Of a stretch of 64,000 nucleotides of DNA, positions 30,262-40,007 are shown one piece after another. Location of the stretch: contig NZ_AP023054.1 of assembly GCF_019703835.1 (NCBI RefSeq), positions 62,001 to 126,000 on the forward strand, written 5' to 3'. The stretch comes from Thaumasiovibrio subtropicus. Lineage in GTDB: Bacteria; Pseudomonadota; Gammaproteobacteria; Enterobacterales; Vibrionaceae. The notes under the pieces were generated by a model. It saw nothing but the letters and a program-made list of their open reading frames with translations, made no database searches and was not told the DNA's origin. Within the stretch, counting starts at the first letter, position 1; every line of letters begins with the position of its first letter. The position numbers were made by a program, and so were the translations under genes.

Positions 30262-30891
30262 ATGAAGCGTCAGATAGGTTTTACCTTGATCGAAGTCTTG
30301 GTCGCCATTGCCGTGATGGCGATGTTGAGCTTAATGGTCTTTCAAACGCTCAGTGGTGTGCAGAAGAGTAATCAGATTTCGCAAGAGCGTGGTGAGCGTC
30401 TTGAAGAGATGCAACGCGCACTGGTGATGATGGATAACGACTTTCGGCAAATCGTGGCGCGAAAAGTGCGCATGCCGGGTGATGAAAAACCGAGTAATGA
30501 ATTAATACTGGCCGGTGAATACCTTATCGACTCGAGCAGTAACGGCATTATGTTTACCCGTGGTGGCTGGCAAAACCCCAATGCGATGTTTTCTCGCGGT
30601 GAAGTCGTTCGGGTTGGATACCGCATTATTGAGGACACACTGGAGCGCGTTTATTTTCGCTACCCGGATAGTGTGGTCGGTGAAGAGCCCTTGGTGACGC
30701 CGCTACTTCAACAGGTCACGGAAGTGAAATTCGCATTTTATCAGGGCGATGACTGGTCGGCGAACCTAAGCGAGGGGGGGAGCTTACCTGAAGGGGTGCG
30801 TGTCACCTTGACCCTTGAAGACTACGGTGAGATTGAACGTATTTACGTATTACCGAAGTCGGTGGTGCAGACTGAGGAGCCAACCACATGA
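30262..30891 (+). CDS. gspJ: Type II secretion minor pseudopilin GspJ
   Basis: A 209-residue minor pseudopilin with prepilin site IG|FTLIEVLVAIAVM and Glu5. The T2SSJ domain (DNDFRQIVAR, YRIIEDTLERVYFRYPDS, EVKFAFYQGDDW) is clear. The start follows the gspI stop with no gap; the GGGAGG sequence just upstream is its ribosome-binding site. Its stop overlaps gspK. Confidence 0.94.
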   Translation: MKRQIGFTLIEVLVAIAVMAMLSLMVFQTLSGVQKSNQISQERGERLEEMQRALVMMDNDFRQIVARKVRMPGDEKPSNELILAGEYLIDSSSNGIMFTRGGWQNPNAMFSRGEVVRVGYRIIEDTLERVYFRYPDSVVGEEPLVTPLLQQVTEVKFAFYQGDDWSANLSEGGSLPEGVRVTLTLEDYGEIERIYVLPKSVVQTEEPTT

Positions 30892-31907
30892 TGAAGCGCC
30901 AAAAAGGGGTCGCATTGATCTTGGTGTTGAGCGTTTTGGCTTTAATGACCACCATTGCTTTATCGATGACACAGCGATTACGACTCACGTTTTTCCGCGC
31001 TGAGAATCAGGTGTTTAGCCAACAAAGCTATTGGTATGCATTAAGCATTGAAGAGCTCGCGAGAGTCGCGATTGAACAGAGTATTGATGACGATGATGTG
31101 GTTAATTTGAGTCAAGCCTGGGCAACGCCAGATCAGAAGTACCCACTTGATAACGGCATGGCGACGGGACAAATTTACGACTATCAGGCCTGTTTCAACC
31201 TCAATGCACTCGCGAATGTGCAGCCTCCGAATGATGGGAATCAACGCCCTCCTGAAGTACGCAGTTTGCAGGTACTGTTGGAAGAGGCAGGGGTAGAAAG
31301 CTACGAAGCTGAAGTGATTGCTGATTCGAGTTGGGAGTTTGTCAATGGTGACTCCGCAACACAATCCGCGTTCGGAGCGGGTGACAGTACCTATGAAGGT
31401 ATGCAACCCCCTTACTTGCCGCCTAACGGATGGATGGCAGATAAAACGGAGTTTCGCGCGGTGTCAGGTGTCACTGCTGAAATTTATAACAAAGTCAGTA
31501 CATTGCTATGCGCCGTGCCAAGCGATGAACTCAAAATTAATGTCAACACTTTGCACGTGACTCAAGCGCCAATTCTGGTGGGGTTACTGCAGCCAGATCT
31601 CTCTTTAGATAATGCAACTCGGCTTATCGAGGGTCGCCCTTATGATGGCTGGCAAAGTGTTGAGGATGTGCTTTCACAGAGTGAATTGGGAAGTTTGAGT
31701 GAGCAAACCCGCGAGCGAGCGACAGGTTTACTTGCTGTTACGAGCCAGTTTTTTCAGTTGGACGCTGAAGTGGAAGTCGAACGAAATCGACTTCGTATAG
31801 CAGCGCTGTTACAACGAGACAGTGCTGATAAAGTCGCGGTAGTACGCCGCCGATTTGGAGGATTTAGTGAGCGAATTTCTGACGATAAGACTGAGCAATC
31901 GCAGTGA
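30888..31907 (+). CDS. gspK: Type II secretion minor pseudopilin GspK
   Basis: A 339-residue large minor pseudopilin that caps the pseudopilus tip. The prepilin site is KG|VALILVLSVLAL and lacks the Glu at mature position 5, as is normal for GspK. The large alpha-helical insertion (about residues 100-215) and the T2SSK saposin-like region follow. The start overlaps gspJ by four bases. Its last 41 bases overlap gspL. Confidence 0.94.
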   Translation: MMKRQKGVALILVLSVLALMTTIALSMTQRLRLTFFRAENQVFSQQSYWYALSIEELARVAIEQSIDDDDVVNLSQAWATPDQKYPLDNGMATGQIYDYQACFNLNALANVQPPNDGNQRPPEVRSLQVLLEEAGVESYEAEVIADSSWEFVNGDSATQSAFGAGDSTYEGMQPPYLPPNGWMADKTEFRAVSGVTAEIYNKVSTLLCAVPSDELKINVNTLHVTQAPILVGLLQPDLSLDNATRLIEGRPYDGWQSVEDVLSQSELGSLSEQTRERATGLLAVTSQFFQLDAEVEVERNRLRIAALLQRDSADKVAVVRRRFGGFSERISDDKTEQSQ

Positions 31908-33051
31908 TGCTGCGGTGCCATGGCTTGTCTGGTCGCCACAGCAGAAGGAAGTGATCGCATCTGGCACTTTGGGCTCTATTACTCAGCTCGACGAGCTGAA
32001 AGAGTATGCCCCACAGCGCCAGATCATCGTTCTCGTTGATGCTGCGGCAATGGTGTTAACCTCGGTAACGTTACCGCCGGGAAGCGGACGTCAAATTGGT
32101 CAAGTGTTGCCGTTTTTGCTTGAAGAAGAGTTAGCACAAGATATTGATAGCCTACATATCCAATTGTTGGCGAAGCGTGGTGATCAAGGCGATGTGGCTA
32201 TCGTTGAGCATACATTGATGGCATCGTGGATTGCAGCGCTGCAAGACGCGGGGTTAACCGCGAAAAAGTTTGTGCCTGATTGTCTCTGCTTGCCCAAAAG
32301 AGAAGAGGCTTTTAGTGCCGCTGAGCTAGATGGGCAGTGGTTAGTTCGTACTGAGGAACACCATGGTGCGGCGCTAGATAGCGAGTGGTTACCTTTGTGG
32401 CTTCATGAAGACAATGTGGTTGCCCACTTCACGCCTAAGCCTGCGAATGCGGTGGGTGAATGGAAGGCTGAGACACCAGAACTTGTCATGCAGTTACTGA
32501 CACTGGGGGCGATCGATAGCGGGGTGAACCTGCTGAGCGGTGCGTACCGTCAAACGCCAAGTTGGAAGAAGCACCTCAAGCCTTGGCGAAAAGTGGCGGT
32601 GGTCGTCGGGCTTTGGCTTGCAGTGGTTGCGGGTGACTTTGGTCTTAGCATCTATCGCAGTGAACAGTTGGCGTCACAATATCAAGCGGAAAGTGAGCGC
32701 ATCTTCCGCAGTCTATTCCCTTCAGTAAACCGCATTCCGACTCAATCTTGGATGCGCCGTCAGATGGAGAGTGAGCTGTCTCGTCTCACGGGTGAAGACA
32801 GTGGTGAAGGCATTCTACCTTGGTTGGCGGAGCTGGAACCTAGCTTTAAGAAAGTGCCACAATTTTCTTTGACCTCGTTGCGTTTTGACCACAATCGCAG
32901 TGAACTGCGTCTGCAAGGTGAGGCAAATGATTTTGCGCCATTTGAACAGATGCGCGTCTTGCTCTCTGAGCAATATGAAGTAGAGCAAGGCCAGTTGAAT
33001 CGTCGCGACGAGAAAGTGCAAGGGATGCTGACCCTGCGGAGGAAATCATGA
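31867..33051 (+). CDS. gspL: Type II secretion inner-membrane protein GspL
   Basis: A 394-residue bitopic protein. An actin-like cytosolic domain (about residues 1-230) recruits GspE. One transmembrane helix (about 238-257) and a ferredoxin-like periplasmic domain pairing with GspM follow. The GTG at 31867 is chosen because TTTGGAGG lies five bases upstream; the alternative at 31855 has none. It starts inside gspK and its stop overlaps the gspM ATG by four bases. Confidence 0.94.
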   Translation: MSEFLTIRLSNRSDAAVPWLVWSPQQKEVIASGTLGSITQLDELKEYAPQRQIIVLVDAAAMVLTSVTLPPGSGRQIGQVLPFLLEEELAQDIDSLHIQLLAKRGDQGDVAIVEHTLMASWIAALQDAGLTAKKFVPDCLCLPKREEAFSAAELDGQWLVRTEEHHGAALDSEWLPLWLHEDNVVAHFTPKPANAVGEWKAETPELVMQLLTLGAIDSGVNLLSGAYRQTPSWKKHLKPWRKVAVVVGLWLAVVAGDFGLSIYRSEQLASQYQAESERIFRSLFPSVNRIPTQSWMRRQMESELSRLTGEDSGEGILPWLAELEPSFKKVPQFSLTSLRFDHNRSELRLQGEANDFAPFEQMRVLLSEQYEVEQGQLNRRDEKVQGMLTLRRKS

Positions 33052-33521
33052 AGCAGTGGTGGAGCAGTATTAGTGAGCGCGAACAGCGATTAGTGCTAGG
33101 TATGGGCTTGGTGTTGGTTGTCGGTATTCTCTATTGGGGGATCTGGCAACCGGTTACTGAACGTGCGACGAGTGCTGAAAATAACGTGTCTAGCCAACGC
33201 AATCAGCTGACCTGGGTGCAAGAGAAGGCTAACCAAATTATCGCTAATCGAGGACAAGGTGGTGCGTCCACATTCAGTGACAAGGGCTTGAGCCAAGTTG
33301 TGAATGAAACGGCGCGACGCTACAAGGTGAGTGTGATTCGAATGCAGCCGCGTAATGAAGAGTTACAAGTCTGGATTCAACCTTTGGCCTACAACGACCT
33401 GCTTAACTGGTTAGCACATCTCCGTGAAGTGCATGGCATTGATGCACAGTTCTTGGATATCAACCGTGGTGAACGCAATGGGTTGATAGAAGTAAACCGT
33501 CTTCAGTTGGGGCGCAATTAA
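33048..33521 (+). CDS. gspM: Type II secretion inner-membrane protein GspM
   Basis: A 157-residue bitopic protein with a short cytosolic N terminus (MKQWWSSISEREQRL), one transmembrane helix (about residues 18-37) and a ferredoxin-like periplasmic domain that pairs with GspL. It overlaps the gspL stop by four bases (ATGA). Length and the WWSSISEREQRL start are typical for the family. Confidence 0.94.
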   Translation: MKQWWSSISEREQRLVLGMGLVLVVGILYWGIWQPVTERATSAENNVSSQRNQLTWVQEKANQIIANRGQGGASTFSDKGLSQVVNETARRYKVSVIRMQPRNEELQVWIQPLAYNDLLNWLAHLREVHGIDAQFLDINRGERNGLIEVNRLQLGRN

Positions 33522-33522
33522 G

Positions 33523-34281
33523 GTGAAATTTAAACTCTTTACCACATTTAGCTTTGTCATCGTTTTGCTAGTGAGTGCGGTTGTACACATGCCTGTGTCT
33601 TGGGTAATGCAGCAAGTGCCTCCAGTGCGTGGTCTTGAGATCGAAGGGCTACAAGGCACCTTGTTTGAAGGGCGTGCGAGTAACATCCGCTGGCAACGAC
33701 AGAATTTGGGCCAAGTGAATTGGCAGTTGGCACCAGCAAAATTACTGACTGGAAAAGCAGAGTTCAATGTGCGCTTTGGCCGTGGCAGTGATCTTAACGT
33801 GACTGGCCGTGGTGTTGTGGGCTATGGCTTGTCTGGTGCTTATGCTGAGAATGTGTTTGCTTCTATGCCTATTGCCAAGTTAATGGATTACTCCCCAATG
33901 CCTTTGCCAGTGACTTTGGAAGGTAACTTGGAGTTATCAGTGCCGTCTTATGTTTGGGCAATGCCTTACTGTCAGGAACTTGATGGTCGTTTGACATGGC
34001 AATCTGGGGCAATTGGGACGCCGCTGGGTGATATTCCACCGGGCTTGGCGATGGCAACACTCGATTGTCAAAGCGGCTCGGTGAAAGCGCAAGCAAACCA
34101 AGAGTCAGACGCTATCGCTAGTGACTGGGCGGTGACATTAAAGCCTGACCAGCGTTATGAACTTGAAGGCGGATTTACGCCGGGCGCAGAGTTTCCAGAG
34201 ACCTTACGCGGTCAGTTAGGTTTTGTCGGGCGGCCTGACAGTAATGGTCGTTACCCCATCAAGTTTACCGGTCGTTTATAA
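33523..34281 (+). CDS. gspN: Type II secretion protein GspN
   Basis: A 252-residue protein with one N-terminal helix (about residues 7-25) and a periplasmic domain of the T2SSN family. It is found in Vibrio-type operons and is dispensable in some species. The GTG at 33523 starts one base after the gspM stop. It has no good ribosome-binding site of its own, suggesting translational coupling. It closes the operon, followed by a strong terminator. Confidence 0.9.
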   Translation: MKFKLFTTFSFVIVLLVSAVVHMPVSWVMQQVPPVRGLEIEGLQGTLFEGRASNIRWQRQNLGQVNWQLAPAKLLTGKAEFNVRFGRGSDLNVTGRGVVGYGLSGAYAENVFASMPIAKLMDYSPMPLPVTLEGNLELSVPSYVWAMPYCQELDGRLTWQSGAIGTPLGDIPPGLAMATLDCQSGSVKAQANQESDAIASDWAVTLKPDQRYELEGGFTPGAEFPETLRGQLGFVGRPDSNGRYPIKFTGRL

Positions 34282-34303
34282 CACGCAGTCTGGGAAAGCT
34301 TTG

Positions 34304-34334
34304 AAAACCCCCCGCTTACTGAGCGGGGGGTTTT
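34304..34334 (+). terminator. gsp operon terminator
   Basis: A 13-pair stem AAAACCCCCCGCT/AGCGGGGGGTTTT with a five-base loop, followed by GTTTGT. It lies 22 bases after the gspN stop. Confidence 0.9.
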
Positions 34335-34505
34335 GTTTGTGCGCCAAATATCTCACCGTGCACGGTTTCGCCAATCAGGGGAACGGATGATGGGTTTGGT
34401 GAATGTTTCGAAGTCTCACATCTTTGATCATTTTTGTAAAAATAGCTTTATTTCAACGCTGACATGCCCTTAAATGTTGGCATAGGCAAAGCGACAGGAA
34501 GTGGC

Positions 34506-35063
34506 ATGGCAGATAAAAAACCCCGTATCGTTTCAAAGCAAGTCGTCGCGCAGTCGCGACTATTTAAAATCGAAGCATTAGACCTCCAGTTTTCTAACGG
34601 TGTCGAGCGCACCTATGAGCGGATGAAGCCTTCGGGCCGCAATGCCGTGATGATTGTTCCGGTGACAACGGATGGAGATCTGTTGCTGATTCGAGAATAT
34701 GCCGCGGGGACGGAAAACTATGAACTGGGTTTTCCGAAAGGCCTGATCGACCCGGGTGAGACGGTAGCAGAAGCCGCCAATCGTGAACTCAAGGAAGAGA
34801 TCGGCTTTGGTGCCAATGTGCTGACCCCGCTGAAAGAAGTGGTGTTAGCGCCTTCCTATTTCTCCAGTACGATGACAATTTTGCTCGCGGAAGACCTTTA
34901 TCCAGAAAAACTGGAAGGGGATGAGCCTGAGCCGCTACAGTTAGTGAAGTGGCCGCTTGCCCAAGCCGACGAGTTGATAAGTCATGCTGACTTTGCTGAA
35001 GCCCGCAGTATCGTAGGCCTGGTGCTAGCACAACGTTTTTTCTCTCAGAAGGAGGCAGAATGA
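34506..35063 (+). CDS. nudE: ADP compounds hydrolase NudE
   Basis: A 185-residue cytosolic Nudix hydrolase acting on ADP-ribose, NADH and diadenosine polyphosphates. The Nudix box is complete, beginning GLIDPGETVAEAANRELKEE and ending IGFG. The ATG at 34506 with AGGAAG four bases upstream gives nearly the E. coli length (186); the frame open from 34464 is rejected. It overlaps cysQ by four bases, so the two are an operon. Confidence 0.94.
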   Translation: MADKKPRIVSKQVVAQSRLFKIEALDLQFSNGVERTYERMKPSGRNAVMIVPVTTDGDLLLIREYAAGTENYELGFPKGLIDPGETVAEAANRELKEEIGFGANVLTPLKEVVLAPSYFSSTMTILLAEDLYPEKLEGDEPEPLQLVKWPLAQADELISHADFAEARSIVGLVLAQRFFSQKEAE

Positions 35064-35887
35064 GTTTGAAGCAACATTTACCTTCTGTTGTCGAGATTGC
35101 TCGAGAAGCCGGAAAACTGATTCTCGACATCTATGAGCAAGGGGATTATGTCGCAGAAACGAAGACTGACGACACCCCTGTGACAAGTGCTGACATTGCG
35201 GCACATAAACATATTACCGCGCGTCTTAGCGCATTGACTCCCGATATTCCAGTGCTGTCTGAAGAGGCCGCGGGGATTCCGCTACATGAGCGATCTCAGT
35301 GGCAAACGTATTGGCTGGTGGACCCGCTGGATGGAACCCAAGAGTTTATTGCGGGCAGTGGTGATTTTGCCACGATCATTGCTTTGATTGATAACAATCG
35401 TCCCGTGATGGGGGTTGTCTATGGGCCGGTTTCCGATGTGGTCTATTACGCATTTGAAGGCGATGGTGCGTTTAAGATAACGCCGGATGAGGGCACTATT
35501 CCTATTTCTACTCATCGTCACCGTCAAGACACGCGCAATATTGCCGTTGCGATCAGTCGTCGCCAAAACATTAACGCCATTACCGATCGGCTTGATCCCG
35601 CGTGGAACTACCATCTCGTCCCATTGGGCTCAGCAGCATTAAAATCATGTCTCGTTGCAGAAGGGGCTGTCGATTGTTATCTGCGCCTAGGCCCGACAGG
35701 GGAATGGGATACAGCAGCTACACAGTGCATTGTTGAAGAAGCTGGGGGGCGCATTTTAAACACGCACCTAAACCCGCTTTCTTACAATGAACGTGAGACT
35801 CTTGAGAATCCTAACTTCATTACACTCGGAGACGAAACGTTGCCTTGGGGAGCGATTCTGACGCCGGATGACCGTTTGCTGGATTAA
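35060..35887 (+). CDS. cysQ: 3'(2'),5'-bisphosphate nucleotidase CysQ
   Basis: A 275-residue magnesium-dependent phosphatase of the inositol monophosphatase family. It removes 3'-phosphoadenosine 5'-phosphate made during sulfate assimilation. The metal sites are visible: SEEAAGIP, WLVDPLDGTQEFI and GEWDTAATQCIVEEAGG. The length is close to E. coli CysQ (246) with a slightly longer middle. It overlaps nudE by four bases, with AAGGAGG upstream of its ATG, and ends at a strong terminator. Confidence 0.95.
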   Translation: MSLKQHLPSVVEIAREAGKLILDIYEQGDYVAETKTDDTPVTSADIAAHKHITARLSALTPDIPVLSEEAAGIPLHERSQWQTYWLVDPLDGTQEFIAGSGDFATIIALIDNNRPVMGVVYGPVSDVVYYAFEGDGAFKITPDEGTIPISTHRHRQDTRNIAVAISRRQNINAITDRLDPAWNYHLVPLGSAALKSCLVAEGAVDCYLRLGPTGEWDTAATQCIVEEAGGRILNTHLNPLSYNERETLENPNFITLGDETLPWGAILTPDDRLLD

Positions 35888-35910
35888 CAGCGCTTTCTCT
35901 ATGCTTGATA

Positions 35911-35935
35911 AACGCACCTCAGGGTGCGTTTTTTT
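35911..35935 (+). terminator. nudE-cysQ operon terminator
   Basis: An eight-pair stem AACGCACC/GGTGCGTT with a TCAG loop followed by a run of seven T, 23 bases after the cysQ stop. Confidence 0.9.
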
Positions 35936-36181
35936 ATGGCTGTACAGCACTTAGGGCTTTAGTGTACCCATGTATCAACTACTCTAAAAGGTGCACGCTT
36001 CAAAAGTCGGACTTATTAACTGTTTGATTTTTATGGTTAATTTTATGTTGTGCAGCTTCTGGAGTTGGTGGGCTGCCGTAGACCAAAAGCTCCTCAGCCT
36101 GCCTCGTACAGCGTATTGCGCTTTTGGTACACCATAAGTCAAAAGCTGTGCGGTGTTGATTTCATGCTGGTCACGCCATAT

Positions 36182-36209
36182 AAAAAAAGCGCGCCAAGAG
36201 GCACGCTTT
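36182..36209 (-). terminator. plsB terminator
   Basis: On the minus strand the stem AAAGCGTGCC/GGCGCGCTTT (one G-U pair, loop TCTT) ends in TTTTTTT. It lies about 22 bases after the plsB stop. Confidence 0.85.
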
Positions 36210-36231
36210 ATAGGGTTGAAAGCAGAGGAGG

Positions 36232-38673
36232 CTACTGCTCCTCTTTTTGGCTCAGCTCTCTATTCATCACCGCTTGGATAGTCAGTTTTACTTCCGGCGA
36301 GACCAGTGCGCCTAGCAGTGTGGCGAGGTTCGCTACAGGCTTCGCCAATGCTTGGCCTTCGTCATTGAGATAGCCCTGTTGACGCAGTGTGCGGACTAAA
36401 ATAGCGAACACCCCTTTGTCGAAGAACTCTGGGGCGTTGATGCCATGCAGTCGACTGAGTCGTTGAGCGAGCACTTGGCTTTGTTGTTCAAGATCACTGC
36501 GCTGCATCTCAGGCTCGACATTGAGAAGTGTTACGGTAATTGCGTAACGCTGCAATGTCTCGCTGATCGTGCGTGCAAGGAGCTGTAATGGGCCAATACG
36601 GCTTTGATTGAGGCTGACATGCATACCATCTATCTCAATCAAGCGTTGGCGATGAAGCTCTTTAAGCGTCGTTTCGACGAGCGGGCTGATCGCATCTGTT
36701 TCAAACCGTAAGAACAGTTCCGCTTTTAGGAAGGGGTAGAGGAGTTCGACCTGCTCTTGGAGCTCGTCTGTGGTCAAGCTGTGGTGCTGAACAATGACAT
36801 GCGCGATTAATGATGGGATCGCAAACAAATGGATAATGTTGTTGCGATAATAGGTCATCAAAATCGACTGTTCACGATCAAGCGAGATGATGTCGCCGAG
36901 ATTATCTCGATCAACGACAAACTTATCCATCTCTTCGGCATGCGCAACCAGCTTACTTGCAGGCTCTTCGGGGACGGTAACTTCGCTCGAATAAGGGGCA
37001 TGTTTCAGAAGTTGTAAGTAGCATTCTACTTGTTCTTCCAAAGACTCACGGCTTAAGGCACGTTGGCGTGATGACAGCAACGCCATTGCGCAGAGTGTCA
37101 TGGCGTTGGTGGCGGCAGCGTCATTGATGTTTGTCATCATTTTCACCGCTAGCTTGTTCACCACGGGTGACATCCATTGAGGCTTGGCAGGCTCAATCGG
37201 ATTGATATCCTCACGCCATGCTGGGACTTCCTCATTGAGGAATTGGTTAACGGAAATAGGCTCACCAAAGTTAACGTAACCTTCGCCAAGGTTGCGTAGC
37301 TTGCGAATCATGCGCAGTACTTGGCCAAAATTCTCTTTTTCTTTGCGCTTTCCGCGCAACTCTTTGGCATAGGTACCGACTTCCATGACATGCTCATACC
37401 CAATGTATACGGGTACTAAGGTCACTGGGCGTTTCAAACCGCGCAGCATGGCCTGAATCGTCATGGAGAGCATACCGGTTTTTGCGGGTAGCAAACGTCC
37501 TGTGCGTGAGCGGCCACCTTCACTGAAGTACTCAACGGAGTACCCTTTCGCAAACAGCTCGGCGAGATACTCGCGAAACACGGTGGAATAGAGCTTATTG
37601 CCCTTAAAGCTGCGACGAATGAAGAATGCACCGCCGCGACGGAAAATCGGCCCAGCAGGGAAAAAGTTTAGGTTAATACCCGCGGCGATATGCGGAGGGA
37701 CTAATCCTTGCTTGTAAAGCACGTAGGAAAGCAACAAATAGTCCATATGGCTGCGGTGACAGGGCACGTAAACAATCTCTTGGCCATCTTGAGCCAGTTT
37801 ACGAACACGCTCGGCATTTTGCACATTGATGCCTTGATAGAGGCGATTCCACAACCAACCCAGAACCCGCTCACCGTGCTTCACCAAGGAGTATGAGAAA
37901 TCGGCGGCGATCTCTTCCATCATATCGACCGCTTCTTTGCGGACCTTATCTTCACTGACATTGCGGCTAGCCGCTTCGTCTTGGATGACTTTTTCAATCG
38001 CTTTGGATTGCAGTAAACGCTTAAACAGTGCTTGGCGGTCTGGCAATTTAGGGCCAGAAGCGGCGAGCTGTTGGCGAGAGAAATGAATCTTAGCAACGCG
38101 GGCAAGTTTATGAGCAATCGACTCATCGGTACCGTGGTTATCAGCCATGTAGCGTAATGATACGGGTGTACTCACACGCACCAAGGTATCGCGACCTTGA
38201 GTCAGAATGTTGTACGCCTTCTCAGGACCGTTTAAGGGTCGCAATTGTGGGCTTTGGTCTTGCTCTCGGCCGGGTTTGCGTCCCCAAAGAACAGAGGCAG
38301 GCACCAGCTGCACATCCAACTCTGAGTCTGAACGGTGCTGTTCTAACAAGGTTTGGAAGCGCTGCAGAGATGCCGCAGGTAAGGCGTTATCATCGCCAAA
38401 AATGCTCGGCCCTTTCGCCACAAAGACATACCGGTGCACTTGGGTGCCATGTAGGTCGAGTGGCTCAAGTGGATCGGGTAATCCTAGCGATTGACAGCCA
38501 GTACGTAATGTCAGTAAGTCGGTAGATGACTGAAACGGTAGGACGTACACGATCGGTTTGGTGAGATCGAGTCCTAAGTCATTCACTGGGTCGGTAGGGA
38601 CCGCATTGGGTTTAACCAACAGTGACAATGGGAGTTTCAGTAAAGCGTGATAAAGGGATAGCCCGCGTGACAT
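36232..38673 (-). CDS. plsB: Glycerol-3-phosphate acyltransferase
   Basis: An inner-membrane enzyme that acylates sn-glycerol-3-phosphate at position 1, the first step of phospholipid synthesis. The catalytic box HRSHMD (HX4D) and the downstream acyltransferase motifs ([55 protein letters not shown]) are intact. The start [20 protein letters not shown] at 38673 aligns with E. coli PlsB and gives 813 residues (E. coli 807); the frame open to 38769 is rejected. It is divergent from dgkA, as in E. coli. Confidence 0.97.
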   Translation of the reverse strand: MSRGLSLYHALLKLPLSLLVKPNAVPTDPVNDLGLDLTKPIVYVLPFQSSTDLLTLRTGCQSLGLPDPLEPLDLHGTQVHRYVFVAKGPSIFGDDNALPAASLQRFQTLLEQHRSDSELDVQLVPASVLWGRKPGREQDQSPQLRPLNGPEKAYNILTQGRDTLVRVSTPVSLRYMADNHGTDESIAHKLARVAKIHFSRQQLAASGPKLPDRQALFKRLLQSKAIEKVIQDEAASRNVSEDKVRKEAVDMMEEIAADFSYSLVKHGERVLGWLWNRLYQGINVQNAERVRKLAQDGQEIVYVPCHRSHMDYLLLSYVLYKQGLVPPHIAAGINLNFFPAGPIFRRGGAFFIRRSFKGNKLYSTVFREYLAELFAKGYSVEYFSEGGRSRTGRLLPAKTGMLSMTIQAMLRGLKRPVTLVPVYIGYEHVMEVGTYAKELRGKRKEKENFGQVLRMIRKLRNLGEGYVNFGEPISVNQFLNEEVPAWREDINPIEPAKPQWMSPVVNKLAVKMMTNINDAAATNAMTLCAMALLSSRQRALSRESLEEQVECYLQLLKHAPYSSEVTVPEEPASKLVAHAEEMDKFVVDRDNLGDIISLDREQSILMTYYRNNIIHLFAIPSLIAHVIVQHHSLTTDELQEQVELLYPFLKAELFLRFETDAISPLVETTLKELHRQRLIEIDGMHVSLNQSRIGPLQLLARTISETLQRYAITVTLLNVEPEMQRSDLEQQSQVLAQRLSRLHGINAPEFFDKGVFAILVRTLRQQGYLNDEGQALAKPVANLATLLGALVSPEVKLTIQAVMNRELSQKEEQ

Positions 38674-38823
38674 GGATTGACGTGCCTCAGTTGCTCTATG
38701 CGCGGCAAGGATAGCAGAAAAATAAGTCGAGTTTGCAGTCAAATGGCAATAAATCGCAGGGATAGTCATATGAACTAGATTTAGTTAAACAATTATTGAG
38801 CCTTATCAAACTCGCGAGAAGAT

Positions 38824-39198
38824 ATGATGATCAAGAAAGAGACAGGAATAAAACGTGTTGTAAATGCTACTCGATATTCCCTGCAAGGGTTGCTCAGTGC
38901 ATGGCAATTTGAAGCCGCTTTTCGTCAAGAGTGTGCCCTCGCATTAGTCCTGATTCCAGTGGCGTTTTATTTAGACGTTGAACCTTGGCAGCGGGTAGCA
39001 ATGGTCAGCGTGTTGGTGATCGTGATGGTCGTCGAGTTGCTCAATACGGCAGTGGAAGCGGTGGTGGATAGGGTGGGGTATGAACACCATGAGTTGGCAG
39101 GCCGCGCAAAAGATACAGGCTCGGCCGCGGTCATGGTCTCGTTGGCTTTAGCGGCGTATGTGTGGGCTGAAGCGCTTTGGAGCTTGTGGCGCGGTTAG
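38824..39198 (+). CDS. dgkA: Diacylglycerol kinase
   Basis: A 124-residue inner-membrane enzyme with three transmembrane helices. It phosphorylates diacylglycerol to phosphatidic acid, recycling lipid released during periplasmic glucan or envelope synthesis. The prokaryotic DAGK signature VELLNTAVEAVVDRVG (about residues 68-83) with its catalytic Glu, and the E-x-N motif, are present. The plsB/dgkA/lexA arrangement is the same as in E. coli. Confidence 0.95.
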   Translation: MMIKKETGIKRVVNATRYSLQGLLSAWQFEAAFRQECALALVLIPVAFYLDVEPWQRVAMVSVLVIVMVVELLNTAVEAVVDRVGYEHHELAGRAKDTGSAAVMVSLALAAYVWAEALWSLWRG

Positions 39199-39264
39199 CG
39201 GCCATGAGTTGGATTTGATAGGCATGTCCGCGGTCTTTTTTGCATTGATGGCGAATTAATCACT

Positions 39265-39317
39265 TTGCAATTGCCAATACACTGGATATACTCACAGCTA
39301 ACTGTATAAAAAAACAG
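39265..39317 (+). promoter_or_regulatory. lexA promoter with two SOS boxes
   Basis: The SOS boxes CTGGATATACTCACAG (39282-39297) and CTGTATAAAAAAACAG (39302-39317) fit CTGT-N8-ACAG, the first with one mismatch. They lie four bases apart, like the two boxes of E. coli lexA. The promoter TTGCAA (39265-39270), 16 bases, TATACT (39287-39292) has its -10 inside box 1. LexA would repress its own gene here. Confidence 0.92.
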
Positions 39318-39324
39318 GTGAGTT

Positions 39325-39948
39325 ATGAAGCCGTTGACGCCGCGACAACAAGAAGTTTTTGATCTAATCAAAGAACACATTGACTCTTCAGGGATGCCAC
39401 CAACGCGCGCAGAGATCGCGCGTCAGTTAGGTTTCCGCTCAGCAAATGCTGCTGAAGAACATTTAAAGGCCCTCGCAAAAAAAGGGGCGATTGAAATTAT
39501 TCCGGGAGCGTCTCGTGGTATTCGATTACTACTAGAAGCTGATAACGATGATGATGCAGAAGGCCTGCCTCTGATCGGCCGCGTGGCCGCAGGTGAGCCG
39601 ATTTTGGCGCAAGAACATGTCGAGAGCCATTACCAAGTGGATCCGAGCCTGTTCAAGCCCTCTGCCGATTTCCTATTACGTGTTAATGGGATGAGTATGA
39701 AAGACATTGGTATTTTAGATGGCGATCTGCTTGCCGTGCATAAAACACAAGATGTCCGAAATGGTCAGGTGGTGGTTGCGCGTGTTGAAGACGACGTGAC
39801 GGTTAAGCGCCTTGAACACAAAGGCGCGCAGGTTTTATTGCATGCCGAAAACGATGAGTTTGCGCCTATCGTGGTTGATCTGGAGCACCAGCAGTTCAAC
39901 ATTGAAGGGATTGCAGTAGGGGTTATTCGCAATACTGACTGGATGTAA
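39325..39948 (+). CDS. lexA: SOS repressor LexA
   Basis: A 207-residue repressor and self-cleaving protease. The winged helix-turn-helix (residues 1-65, [28 protein letters not shown]) is nearly identical to E. coli. The cleavage site is A89-G90 (GRVAAGEP), the nucleophile S124 (NGMSM) and the lysine K161 (TVKRLE), each five positions later than in E. coli. Control is by its own two SOS boxes. In E. coli lexA is followed by dinF; here the next gene is a Fur-box methyltransferase and dinF lies 9 kb away. Confidence 0.97.
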   Translation: MKPLTPRQQEVFDLIKEHIDSSGMPPTRAEIARQLGFRSANAAEEHLKALAKKGAIEIIPGASRGIRLLLEADNDDDAEGLPLIGRVAAGEPILAQEHVESHYQVDPSLFKPSADFLLRVNGMSMKDIGILDGDLLAVHKTQDVRNGQVVVARVEDDVTVKRLEHKGAQVLLHAENDEFAPIVVDLEHQQFNIEGIAVGVIRNTDWM

Positions 39949-39960
39949 TGCGATAAGCTA

Positions 39961-39989
39961 TTGCATTGCTAAATGATAGTCATTATCAT
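39961..39989 (+). promoter_or_regulatory. Promoter with embedded Fur box
   Basis: TTGCAT (39961-39966), a 17-base spacer and TATCAT (39984-39989) form a sigma-70 promoter. The 19-base element at 39969-39987 (AAATGATAGTCATTATC core) agrees with the Fur consensus GATAATGATAATCATTATC at about 15 of 19 positions. It covers the spacer and most of the -10. Binding of Fur-Fe2+ should exclude RNA polymerase. The ribosome-binding site GGAGG starts eight bases downstream of the -10, so the leader is very short. Confidence 0.75.
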
Positions 39990-40007
39990 CTTCATTGGAG
40001 GATGTTA

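Larger units (their letters stand above)
35888..36231. other. Intergenic region with three mutually exclusive pairing elements
   Basis: A 344-base non-coding stretch between convergent cysQ and plsB. It holds the cysQ terminator (35911-35935) and the plsB terminator (36182-36209). Between them are three copies of one pairing element: ACCAAAAGC (36082-36090), its complement GCTTTTGGT (36120-36128), and CAAAAGC again (36140-36146). The middle copy can pair with either neighbour. A shorter pair GCAGC/GCTGC frames 36053-36076. No promoter or gene could be assigned; the open frame at 36050-36373 is not credible. Confidence 0.5.

Noticed and set aside
36050..36373. 107-codon frame overlapping the plsB 3' end
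   Set aside because: It crosses the plsB terminator and runs antisense into plsB, without a ribosome-binding site or conserved motif.
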